Assembly (NCBI GenBank): GCA_046295175.1
Contig: JBKBNY010000008.1
Span: 62,001-126,000 of the forward strand
Length of the DNA stretch: 64,000 nt
Direction: 5' to 3'
Origin: JALOLV01 sp046295175
Lineage (GTDB): Bacteria > Bacteroidota > Bacteroidia > Cytophagales > Spirosomataceae
Part shown: positions 35,177-43,375 of the stretch, piece by piece
Numbering within the stretch: the stretch's first letter is position 1
Layout of the letters: every line of letters starts with the position of its first letter
The notes under the pieces: generated by a model
Told to the model about the DNA's origin: nothing
Seen by the model: the letters and a program-made list of their open reading frames with translations, nothing else
Databases searched by the model: none
Program-made: the position numbers and the translations under genes

Positions 35177-36261
35177 CTGATTCTGATATTATCTTTTAGT
35201 TTCATCATCGGTACTTCTACTGTGCGATACAACAGATACCCTAAGCCTATCGCCAAAATATACATACAAATACACTGCAAAAATGCTTCGGAGAGGCTTT
35301 GGGCGTGCCAATATGTGCTCAGCGGAACATAAACCAACTGTAAATGCACCAAATAAAAACAATAACTACTTAGGCTAATTTCCTTGAAAATACCCGCAAA
35401 AGATGCCTTTATTGGCGACAAATCAATGAATTTTACGAAAACAAATGTTATCGAAATAGGCATAAAATTGAAATAGAGCGTGTATATCAAAAAATTATGA
35501 ACTTTCATTTTGGCAAGAATACTCAGAATGATACCAGCACAGCCTATCGCCACAATTTTTCGGATATTATTTTCGATAAATGGCTTATTATAGGTATTTA
35601 GATAAGATAAAATCAGACCGTAGGATGTAGCATCGAAACGAGTTAGAATAGATTTACGGAAGGCAGTGTCCCAGTGTAAATCAGGGAAGTGAAAATATTT
35701 ATAAAATCGAAAAATCGTGGCAAAAATTATATAAAACAGTGTAATACTCAAGAATATTTGCTTTTTTGATGCCTTTTTGAATAACCAATGAGTAGAAAAA
35801 AATACCAAAGGAAAACTCAAATAAAACCATTCTTCGATTGCTAAACTGTATGAAATTGGGAAAAAGAAAAAATTAGCCTCGTGGATATTCTGCAAAAAAA
35901 CCAAAAACGAAGGGTTAAAATCTTGGAAGTTTCCGTGCATTGAGTAGCTGACCACAAGGCTAATAAGTACAATCAGATAATACGTTGGTAGGGTTTTGAG
36001 CCATCGGTTTTTTAGAAATTCTAATACTTTTTTGAAAGTAAAATCTGATTCGATAAAGTTTTTTATAAAGATATTTCCAATCAAAAATCCACTTAATGCA
36101 TAAAACATATCGAGGGCCAGATTGCCAACAAAAGCAAAGTTTCTGAATTTTGGATTAAACTTATCAAGCACAAATAACGAGTGAGTTATGAGCACCATAA
36201 AAAAAGCAATCACCCGAAACAAGTCAAGCCCAGTATTTCGATATTTTAGCCCATTTTCCAT
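35173..36261 (-). CDS. Acyltransferase 3 family membrane protein (OafA/YrhL-like)
   Basis: 362 residues with about ten TM helices. N-terminal GLDLFRVIAFFMVLITHSLFVL holds the family R-x10-H pattern (His in the first TM segment), and LALDMFYALSGFLIG is the usual second signature. Such proteins move acetyl or other acyl groups onto glycans across the inner membrane (O-antigen, exopolysaccharide, Nod factors). It starts immediately after the stop of the upstream methyltransferase gene. Confidence 0.9.
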   Translation of the reverse strand: MENGLKYRNTGLDLFRVIAFFMVLITHSLFVLDKFNPKFRNFAFVGNLALDMFYALSGFLIGNIFIKNFIESDFTFKKVLEFLKNRWLKTLPTYYLIVLISLVVSYSMHGNFQDFNPSFLVFLQNIHEANFFFFPISYSLAIEEWFYLSFPLVFFSTHWLFKKASKKQIFLSITLFYIIFATIFRFYKYFHFPDLHWDTAFRKSILTRFDATSYGLILSYLNTYNKPFIENNIRKIVAIGCAGIILSILAKMKVHNFLIYTLYFNFMPISITFVFVKFIDLSPIKASFAGIFKEISLSSYCFYLVHLQLVYVPLSTYWHAQSLSEAFLQCICMYILAIGLGYLLYRTVEVPMMKLKDNIRIS

Positions 36262-36978
36262 TTATTTTTTCTGGAATAAATAATTCGGATTACACCCAAC
36301 TACTTCATAATCAGGGTTTTGCAATAACTCTCGGGCAAACTTGGCACTTCCCATCTTGCAGCCATCAAAGCTATCATCTAAAAGTAAAAAGCCTCCGTTT
36401 AATAAATGTTTATCAATAATTTCAAACTCTCTCGATACAAAATCATAGGCGTGGTTACCATCAATATACGCAAAAGCAACTGCCCCACCAAGCTGTACCT
36501 TTCGACCAAATACATCTTTGTAAGGCTCATTTTTATCCCATTTTTCTAAGAAATCAAACGAACTCAAATGCATTGTAAACGGTAGGTTTGCGGAGCTTAG
36601 CAATCGAGTCGAGGCAATAAACGAGTTTTTTATATGATTCATAAAATCGGTACGATAAACGTCATTTCGTCCATCCATAAACTCCGAAACGCCTCCGTTG
36701 GCATCGTTGTAGCCTTCATAAATCCATAAATCTGTCCCAAAAAATTGGTTGTTTTTTTGATGTTTGCGTAGTAGATAGCAAATCAGATTTGTCGAAAGCC
36801 CGCCATAACACCCAATTTCGATGATACTGCCACTACGTGGGATATTTTTCAGGGCAAAATCCATCAAATAAATATTACCCTCGTGCAACATCCCTTCGCC
36901 AATGACAGCAGAACGAAGGCGTTTTATAAAATCATCGTTGGTAATCTTTTTATATTTTTTTTCAAACAAGTTTAACAT
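36262..36978 (-). CDS. Class I SAM-dependent methyltransferase (TylF/MycF-like)
   Basis: 238 residues from the ATG giving MLNLFEKKYKK, whose A overlaps the previous stop (TGATG); a TTG start at 37050 would overlap the radical SAM gene by 73 bp and is less likely. SAM motif I is IIEIGCYGGLSTNLICYLL; further on come FGTDLW, AFAYIDGNHAYDFVSREFEIID and GGFLLLDDSFDG, the acidic metal-binding pattern of macrocin-type O-methyltransferases acting on sugars. That fits a glycan-tailoring role. Confidence 0.82.
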   Translation of the reverse strand: MLNLFEKKYKKITNDDFIKRLRSAVIGEGMLHEGNIYLMDFALKNIPRSGSIIEIGCYGGLSTNLICYLLRKHQKNNQFFGTDLWIYEGYNDANGGVSEFMDGRNDVYRTDFMNHIKNSFIASTRLLSSANLPFTMHLSSFDFLEKWDKNEPYKDVFGRKVQLGGAVAFAYIDGNHAYDFVSREFEIIDKHLLNGGFLLLDDSFDGCKMGSAKFARELLQNPDYEVVGCNPNYLFQKK

Positions 36979-38492
36979 CAGAAGCCTTCGATTTCGGGTT
37001 GACGGTATTTCCAAATATGCTGAAAAAATCGAATTTCTTTTGGTTTCCAATAAAAACCCGTTTTATATCTCCAACTTGAAATCAATCTTACAAAAATGCG
37101 TTGCCAGTTATTAAGCCGAATATCAGAAACGGTCGGGTAAACTCCGTTTAGTACTGTCTCAAAATCTCGAATTTCATCAATCATGTAAGGTTTTAGCCAA
37201 GGAGTCAGCGGGTTTTTCCTCAAATCAAATTTCTCCCAAGAAGGACTCAACCAATCTTCGAGTTTTTCAGGAAAATGAAAACCCGCCTGCTTGATTTTCT
37301 CATACATTTCTGAGCCTTCGGTTGGCACTGGGCTGTATGTATAAATAATGATTTCGGTGTCTGGGTTAATCTGTTTTATTTCTTTGATAAACTCAATATC
37401 TTGCTTAATATTTTTCCACACAAGTTGCTCATTATCAGCAGGAAACCCAAAAACAAACGAAAGCTCGGGTATAATCTGAAAACGCCTGAGCCTTGCCACA
37501 AAATCTTTCATTTGCTGTGCCGATTGCGTACCACCCTTGTCCATTTGTTTCAGTAGCTCATCGTTGCCAGTTTCGGCACCCAAAAAAATCATTTTACAAC
37601 CAGCTTTTCGCATCAATGCTAAATCGGCATCGGTGTATTTATCTATTGTATCAATCCTGCCTTCGCCCCACCAACTTATTCCTTTATCGAGCATTAATTC
37701 CGAAAACTCAACAACACGTTTGCGGGATGTAAAAAAATTATTATCGTGAAATTCGATGGCATCTATGTTGTATTTTTCTTTAAAATAAAGCACATCTTCC
37801 ATGATTTTCGCTGCCGATTTGCCTTTCCACCGAGCTTCATAGATTGGTACAACCGCACAAAAAGAACAAGTAAAAGGGCAGCCAAAACTCGAATGATACG
37901 AGAATGTCTTCTTACCCAAGTAAGTTTTACCTAAATATTTTTCGAGTGGATAAAACGAGTTTAAGTATTGATAAGGAAGCGATTTGAGCGAATCTTGGTC
38001 GAGCAGGTCTTCTTTCGGAGTTTTGATAATCTTACCATCTAAACACCTGTAAATCAGATTTTTAACCAATGAGCCATTCTCAAGGTTTTGATTTTCTAAT
38101 GCCTCTAAAAGTTTAGGAAAGGCGTTATCGCCCACCCCATTTATGATGTAATCCACAAATCCTGATTCGATACAAACTTGGTATTGGTTCGATGCAAAAT
38201 AGCCACCCCAAATGGTAGTTACCGATGGATACTTTTCCTTTATTTTCTTCGTAAACGGAATGGCTTCTTTTAGTTGTGGGCCGGGCATTACCGTACAGCC
38301 AAAATATTTATAATCGCCTGTTTGTAGGTACTTTTCGATGGCTTGCCAAGCATTTTTTTCTAAATTTCCGTCAACGAAAACGTATTCAAAAAGCCCATGA
38401 ATCGCAGCACCCACTTGCAATATCGAATTTGGTATTCGGTATTTTGAATTGGCACTTCTCGGATTAAATAATATGACTTTGTTTTGGCTCAT
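36978..38492 (-). CDS. Cobalamin-binding radical SAM protein (operon paralogue 1)
   Basis: 504 residues. Residues 1-150 form a Rossmann-like B12-binding domain (NPRSANSKYRIP, CTVMPGPQLKEAI, TIWGGYFASN, IINGVGDNAFPKLLEAL). The radical SAM cluster motif is CPFTCSFC (Cys205, Cys209, Cys212), followed by EFHDNNFFTSRKRVVEF and GAETGNDELLKQMDKG. The usual cobalamin DxHxxG motif is not seen, so the cobalamin may lack a protein His ligand. Relatives do methylations, ring closures and C-C bond formations (BchE, HpnJ, class B methylases); the reaction here is unknown. It overlaps both neighbours (4 bp upstream, 1 bp downstream). Confidence 0.88.
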   Translation of the reverse strand: MSQNKVILFNPRSANSKYRIPNSILQVGAAIHGLFEYVFVDGNLEKNAWQAIEKYLQTGDYKYFGCTVMPGPQLKEAIPFTKKIKEKYPSVTTIWGGYFASNQYQVCIESGFVDYIINGVGDNAFPKLLEALENQNLENGSLVKNLIYRCLDGKIIKTPKEDLLDQDSLKSLPYQYLNSFYPLEKYLGKTYLGKKTFSYHSSFGCPFTCSFCAVVPIYEARWKGKSAAKIMEDVLYFKEKYNIDAIEFHDNNFFTSRKRVVEFSELMLDKGISWWGEGRIDTIDKYTDADLALMRKAGCKMIFLGAETGNDELLKQMDKGGTQSAQQMKDFVARLRRFQIIPELSFVFGFPADNEQLVWKNIKQDIEFIKEIKQINPDTEIIIYTYSPVPTEGSEMYEKIKQAGFHFPEKLEDWLSPSWEKFDLRKNPLTPWLKPYMIDEIRDFETVLNGVYPTVSDIRLNNWQRIFVRLISSWRYKTGFYWKPKEIRFFQHIWKYRQPEIEGF

Positions 38493-39880
38493 TTGTTTAG
38501 AAACATCCCGACTCGAGCTTTAATTGCTCTTAATTTTGCTTTGGAACTCTCGATTTTCGTTAGTTTTTTTGTTTTTCGTTGAAAAAAATTCATTTCATTG
38601 ACAATCCATTGTATTGCATATTGATAATATCGACGAGAATAAGCCCGTTCGAAATCAATATCTCGGTCGGTTGAGGCCTCCCATTTTAAATCAGCAACAG
38701 TACTATTTGCTTCTACTTCTTCGTAAAGTTCGGTACCTTTGATTGGGTATGTAATTGTAATTGTAAAATGCTTAGGGTTCGATTTTTTTAGATGAATAAG
38801 AGTTTCTTTGATGTCTTTCTCGGTTTCGTTGGGGTAGCCCAACATTATAAACGTTCCTGCTTCAATACCAGCTTTTTGGCTGAGGTTTATCATCTCTTGC
38901 ACTTGCGAAACCTTTACCCGCCTATCCATCAAATCAATGACACGTTGCGAGCCACTCTCCGCTCCAATCCAAACTCTAAAACAACCCGATTTTTTTAGCA
39001 ATCCAATTACCTCTTCATTCATCCTGTCGGCTCTTGTAATACACTCATAAGAAACACTAACCGACTGTCTATCAAGCACTTCTACAAATTTTTCGAGCCA
39101 TTTATGAGAAATTGTGAATACATCATCGACAAACCAAATGTGGTCGAATTGGTAGGCTTTTTGTAGCTCAATAATTTCTTCAACCACTTTCTCAGGTGAC
39201 CTCCGTCTGTAACTCAAGCCATACACTGCTCGGCTGCACCACCTGCAAGTATAGGGGCAACCACGCATGGTACTAACAGTCAGCGAGCTTGCATGATGGT
39301 ATTTTTTCCAAATTTCTAAATATTGATTTAAGTCAATTTTCTTTCGATTTGGAACCGGCAATTCATCAATATTCTTTTTTAGGCTACGTTCTGGATTGGT
39401 TATGATTTTTTCTTCGGTATTTTTATAAGCAACACCTTCAATTTCATGGATAGGTTTTTGAGAGATTATCTCAAAGAATGTTTCTTCGCCTTCGCCAATG
39501 ACCAAAACATCGGCCCCAAAATTCAAAAGATTTTCGGTATTATACCGAACATCAGGGCCACCTAAAATGATTTTTGTATGCGATAACGCTGATGATTCTT
39601 TTACGAACTTGATGATTTCCAGTACGTTTTGTTTGGTCATCAAATTGATATAAATAGCCAAAAAATCAGGCTTTTCGGTTAGAATATATTCGTAAAATTG
39701 AGATTTGGTCGAGAATGTTGTATCAAAAACACTGTGTTCGATACCCCTCTCTTCTAAAAAACCAGAAACATAAAGAATACCTAAAGGAGGATACGGCTTC
39801 ATAATTTGCTGCTCCTTTGGGTCTTCATGCAAAAAATAGGCATGAGTCAAAATTATCTTATGATTCTCGGCTGATTTCAA
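38489..39880 (-). CDS. Cobalamin-binding radical SAM protein (operon paralogue 2)
   Basis: 463 residues, TTG start supported by alignment with the third paralogue, whose N-terminus has the same spacing (K-I-x-x-T-H-x-Y-F then PYPP). B12-binding domain 1-150 (YPPLGILYVSGFLEERG, KIILGGPDVRYN, VIGEGEETFFEI), then CPYTCRWC (Cys208, Cys212, Cys215), IWFVDDVFTI, VWIGAESGSQRVIDLMDR and FIMLGYPNETEKDI. The C-terminal tail is basic. Clearly closer to the third paralogue than to the first. Overlaps the methyltransferase upstream by 23 bp and the first paralogue downstream by 4 bp. Confidence 0.88.
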   Translation of the reverse strand: MKSAENHKIILTHAYFLHEDPKEQQIMKPYPPLGILYVSGFLEERGIEHSVFDTTFSTKSQFYEYILTEKPDFLAIYINLMTKQNVLEIIKFVKESSALSHTKIILGGPDVRYNTENLLNFGADVLVIGEGEETFFEIISQKPIHEIEGVAYKNTEEKIITNPERSLKKNIDELPVPNRKKIDLNQYLEIWKKYHHASSLTVSTMRGCPYTCRWCSRAVYGLSYRRRSPEKVVEEIIELQKAYQFDHIWFVDDVFTISHKWLEKFVEVLDRQSVSVSYECITRADRMNEEVIGLLKKSGCFRVWIGAESGSQRVIDLMDRRVKVSQVQEMINLSQKAGIEAGTFIMLGYPNETEKDIKETLIHLKKSNPKHFTITITYPIKGTELYEEVEANSTVADLKWEASTDRDIDFERAYSRRYYQYAIQWIVNEMNFFQRKTKKLTKIESSKAKLRAIKARVGMFLNK

Positions 39881-40661
39881 TTAAAAAATGGTCTGAAAAA
39901 TTTGCTAAAAAAGGAATTTTTGTTGCCCAATTTTCAAGCTTTTTTAGAAAACCTAACAATTGAGGTCTTTTCTCTATCAAGCTATTGAGATACGATGGCG
40001 GAATAAAAAATCCGATAGGTTGTAAATGACTAATTTTAAGGTTTTTCGGTAAAGTTTTCTGTATAAATGCCGGCGAATAATACCAAATATTGATTACTGT
40101 TTTTGAGTCTAAATTAGCACTCACAGCATGATTTGTATTTCGTCTAAAAACATTAGAGAATTGCATTTTAATCAGAAAATAAACACTCTCAATCAAACAG
40201 AACTTAGGCATAATTACCAAAACTACTTTACCATTTGGATTTAATAATTTTGGTAGGCTTTGGCTTAAAAAAAGCTCAAAACTCTGCGGAGAAATGCAGT
40301 TTAATCCACCAAAATCTGATAATATCAAATCAAACCTTCTACCGTTTGTTGTTTCTATAATATTCTGAATATCAGACTCTAAAAACGAAATATCGTTAAA
40401 ACCCACGGATTGGTTTTTTGCTACTTCAACCATTCTTGATGAAATATCGGTTGCTAAAACTTCTAATCCATTTTCTGCCAACCAACGTGCATCAATCCCA
40501 GTGCCACAGTTAAGTTCTAAAACCGTTCTTGTATTAGATTTATTTATAATTTTTCTAAGAAAACCCCATACCAATTCACGCTGAGTTTTACCTACTTTTG
40601 TATCCGAAAACTGTAGGTCATATTCAGTTGCAATAGCGTCAAATGGTTGGTTTGAATTCAT
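39858..40661 (-). CDS. Class I SAM-dependent methyltransferase (Methyltransf_25/11 type)
   Basis: 267 residues. Motif I VLELNCGTGIDARWLAENG, then VLATDISSRMVEVAKNQ and the motif IV region FDLILSDFGGLNCIS. The C-terminal half has a hydrophobic stretch (PNGKVVLVIMPKFCLIESVYFLIKMQF) that could contact a lipid or membrane. It lies between two radical SAM genes and overlaps both (4 and 23 bp), so it probably acts on the same substrate as them. Confidence 0.87.
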   Translation of the reverse strand: MNSNQPFDAIATEYDLQFSDTKVGKTQRELVWGFLRKIINKSNTRTVLELNCGTGIDARWLAENGLEVLATDISSRMVEVAKNQSVGFNDISFLESDIQNIIETTNGRRFDLILSDFGGLNCISPQSFELFLSQSLPKLLNPNGKVVLVIMPKFCLIESVYFLIKMQFSNVFRRNTNHAVSANLDSKTVINIWYYSPAFIQKTLPKNLKISHLQPIGFFIPPSYLNSLIEKRPQLLGFLKKLENWATKIPFLANFSDHFLIEISRES

Positions 40662-42088
40662 TTAGAAAATTGAAGTCTTATCCAATAATTTTTTTCTAAA
40701 ATTCCTAAATAAATAATCTTCAATGCCCCTAAAATCGGAGATTTGTTTATTTCTTCACTTGCTCTCTTTCTTCTGAATTTTGCATGGGTAAATCGCTGTA
40801 AATATTTGTAAAATTTACTCGAAAAACTCGCCCGATACATTGTATCTAAGTCGTCTGAGTCTTCCCAATTAAATTTATTTTTGAGTTGACTTTGTACTTT
40901 TGCATGAAACCCAGTGCCAGGCAAAGGGTACGAAACTGATATTCCGATGGTATGAGGCTTGAGTTTATCGACCATCTTTAGTGTCATTTCAATATCTTCG
41001 ATATTTTCGCCGAGGTATCCGTATTGCAAAAAGAAAGCTACTTTTACACCTTTTTTCTTCAAAATCTGAGTTGCCGTTTCGATTTGCTCAACCGTAATCC
41101 CCTTATCCATTGCGTCCAGTATCTTCTGTGAGCCGCTTTCGGCACCAATCCAAACTTCATCAAGGCCACAGGCTACCAAATCATCAATCGTATCATCTTT
41201 CAACAATAAATCTGCTCTGGACTGAATCTTTAGTTTAGGTTTTATTGCAACCCGCTCCAAAAAATGCTTAAATTCTTTTACCCAGTTTGGTTTTAAGCCA
41301 AAAATATCATCGCAAATCCAAAAATGATTTACGTTGAATTGTTCGACCAAAAACGACATTTCGGTAGCCACGCTCTCAGGCGAACGGCTATTGTAGCGAT
41401 TACCATAGATAGGTTTTGCACACCAATTACACTTAAAGGGGCATCCTCTCGTGGTTGCAATATTCAGCGAAAAATACCCGTATTTATTTTGCCAAATCTG
41501 CTGATAATCAACTATTTCAACCAAATCCCAGGCAGGTTGTGGTAAACTATCTAAATTCGTCAGGATTTCTCTTTTACCAGTTTTTATTGTTTGGTTATTT
41601 GCTCGGTAAACAACCCCAGTAGTTTTTGTTGCTGTATTATTAGACTCTATTTCTTCGATTAGCTCTTTGAGGGTAAGTTCAGCTTCGCCGAGCATGATAA
41701 AGTCTGCTCCAGCATCTAAGTATTTTTCGTAATTATCGGTCGCATCCGAGCTATTAACAATTACCCAACAGCCATACTTTTTGCCAATTTCAATCATCCT
41801 AAAACATGCTTCACGCATATTGGTTAGGCACATTTTTGACAAATAATTGAAAGAATCATCGTAAATCACTAAATATTTAGGACTGATGACTTGCATTTTG
41901 TCCTCAATCTCATCGGGATTCTTCTTTAGATTACTATCGAATAAATCCACCTCAAAACCCAACTGTCGCATAAATGCCGCCACCAAAATTGTATTGTAGG
42001 GTGGATATGGCTCTTGTGCGGCCCATTGTTTTGGGTCGAACCGATAAAAATAAGAATGTGTAAAAAGTATTTTGGCTTTATAGAGCAT
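40658..42088 (-). CDS. Cobalamin-binding radical SAM protein (operon paralogue 3)
   Basis: 476 residues. B12-binding domain (residues 1-150: EPYPPYNTILVAAFMRQLG, VIVNSSDATDN, IMLGEAELTLKELIEEI), cluster motif CPFKCNWC (Cys216, Cys220, Cys223), HFWICDDIFGLKPNW, VWIGAESGSQKILDAMDKG and a basic C-terminal tail. It has the general form of B12-dependent radical SAM enzymes working on lipids or secondary metabolites. Starts directly at the stop of the upstream nucleotidyltransferase gene (no spacer). Confidence 0.88.
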   Translation of the reverse strand: MLYKAKILFTHSYFYRFDPKQWAAQEPYPPYNTILVAAFMRQLGFEVDLFDSNLKKNPDEIEDKMQVISPKYLVIYDDSFNYLSKMCLTNMREACFRMIEIGKKYGCWVIVNSSDATDNYEKYLDAGADFIMLGEAELTLKELIEEIESNNTATKTTGVVYRANNQTIKTGKREILTNLDSLPQPAWDLVEIVDYQQIWQNKYGYFSLNIATTRGCPFKCNWCAKPIYGNRYNSRSPESVATEMSFLVEQFNVNHFWICDDIFGLKPNWVKEFKHFLERVAIKPKLKIQSRADLLLKDDTIDDLVACGLDEVWIGAESGSQKILDAMDKGITVEQIETATQILKKKGVKVAFFLQYGYLGENIEDIEMTLKMVDKLKPHTIGISVSYPLPGTGFHAKVQSQLKNKFNWEDSDDLDTMYRASFSSKFYKYLQRFTHAKFRRKRASEEINKSPILGALKIIYLGILEKNYWIRLQFSK

Positions 42089-42985
42089 TTAAAATACTAC
42101 GTTTTTAGCTTTGTAATGGCTGAGGTTCTTTCTGTATTTTTCCAAAATTTTCTCGTGCAAATTTGAAGTGTGCGTTTTTGCAACCGAACGCTGTAGATTC
42201 AGATATATATCCGGATTTTGAAAGTATTTTTCAGGATGCCTTTTTTTATTGACTGCGAGTGTTTTTTCAAAAAGCCATTCGTCTAATCTTTCGCCTAATT
42301 TATTATCAAACAGTGTTTCAAAATACTGTTGAAATAGCTGCTTCGGCACCATTTTTACTTTTTGTTTTCCGATTCTGAAATTGGGAAAATAGTGCTTTAC
42401 CCAAGTGTTTTCATCAATGAATCTTTTACAGACATCTTCGCCAAAAACCGGAATTAACGTAACAACCTCATTGGCGGTAAAAAGGCTTTCATCGACGATT
42501 TTTAGGTGGTCTTCATCAATGATATAATTAAAACAGAAGTATTTTTCAGAGTTAAATAAAACCGTTTTTTTCAATAAAACACAAAAACTTCGGGCTATCC
42601 ATAGAAATTTTGGGGCGGTAATGATAAAAAAGTCAATATCGCTCTTAGGATTCATACAATCTTTGGCTATCGAACCCGACAAAAAAACTCCTCTAATAAA
42701 TGGAATAAACGAGAGAATCTTTGTGATTAATCTTGCTGTTTTTAAAGATTCTTGGGCCTTCTTATTACATTCTAATCGTTGTTGAATGACCGATGGGTCA
42801 TTTCTTAGCGTGTAGAAATGATTAATGCAGAATATTTCACTTGAAGTAACGAGAAGTTCTAAACCGATTTCTATCTCAAAAATCGAAAAGCTACTTCTTT
42901 CAAATATTTCTTGTTTGGTAAGCGGATAATTAAATACATCGGAATAGGCAAGTATATTAATTATTTCATAGTTTATAGTTTTCAT
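42089..42985 (-). CDS. Nucleotidyltransferase-fold protein
   Basis: 298 residues. A Pol-beta-type nucleotidyltransferase motif sits at residues 104-118: SGSIAKDCMNPKSDIDFFI, giving G-S and the two metal-binding Asp residues (Asp116, Asp118). A winged-helix-like N-terminus (LTKQEIFERSSFSIFEIEIGLE) precedes it. Such standalone proteins transfer NMP to proteins, RNA or small molecules. It is the first gene of the long operon and could be regulatory or an activating enzyme. A putative promoter lies 23 bp upstream. Confidence 0.78.
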   Translation of the reverse strand: MKTINYEIINILAYSDVFNYPLTKQEIFERSSFSIFEIEIGLELLVTSSEIFCINHFYTLRNDPSVIQQRLECNKKAQESLKTARLITKILSFIPFIRGVFLSGSIAKDCMNPKSDIDFFIITAPKFLWIARSFCVLLKKTVLFNSEKYFCFNYIIDEDHLKIVDESLFTANEVVTLIPVFGEDVCKRFIDENTWVKHYFPNFRIGKQKVKMVPKQLFQQYFETLFDNKLGERLDEWLFEKTLAVNKKRHPEKYFQNPDIYLNLQRSVAKTHTSNLHEKILEKYRKNLSHYKAKNVVF

Positions 42986-43007
42986 GTTACTGTGAGATAG
43001 GCTTGGT

Positions 43008-43015
43008 CAAATATA
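43008..43015 (-). promoter_or_regulatory. Putative -7 promoter box for the radical SAM/glycan operon
   Basis: Minus-strand TATATTTG, an exact TAnnTTTG match, 23 bp upstream of the first start codon of the operon. No other gap in the next 13 kb is large enough for an obvious promoter, so this one probably drives the whole unit. A -33 element is not clear. Confidence 0.45.
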
Positions 43016-43164
43016 ACAATTTTATAGTTTTTAGATTCTAAAACTGAAATATACTTTAGCTATTAATTTACGCTACAAGTTCGCTATTTTCACATCTTAC
43101 TATTGCCCGACCTAATATTTGGTGAGGTTTGAAGTGAATTCGGTAATATCTATTTTGAATTCGG

Positions 43165-43375
43165 ATGAATTATGCAAATAAAGAGTTGAAATTCTGCAGG
43201 AATGTCGTGAAAGGAGTAAAAAAGATTTATTTTTCACCAAAAGTGGCAATGTCAACCCATATATCATTCAGATACGACCTATAGATTAACAGCACTTTCA
43301 CCGAGCATCAGACACATATTTTCTATTCCTAACGGCATTTTATGAGTATCTTAACCTCTTATTTGCATAATTCAT
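43165..43375. repeat. 211-bp segment bounded by 20-bp inverted repeats, MITE-like
   Basis: Left end ATGAATTATGCAAATAAAGAG and right end CTCTTATTTGCATAATTCAT are inverted copies differing by one inserted A. Together they bound about 170 bp with no ORF. The right end touches the stop of the BNR protein gene. A non-autonomous mobile element or a large hairpin in the 3' untranslated region are both possible; no clear target duplication was seen. The rest of the 390-bp gap (42986-43164) is AT-rich and holds only the operon promoter. Confidence 0.5.

Noticed and set aside
36978..37050. Longer start (TTG at 37050) for the TylF-like methyltransferase
   Set aside because: It would overlap the radical SAM gene by 73 bp, while the ATG at 36978 gives a clean TGATG coupling like its neighbours.
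42986..43375. Possible cobalamin riboswitch upstream of the B12/radical SAM operon
   Set aside because: I could not find a B12-box-like conserved core or a suitable stem set; only a -7 box and the inverted repeat are present.
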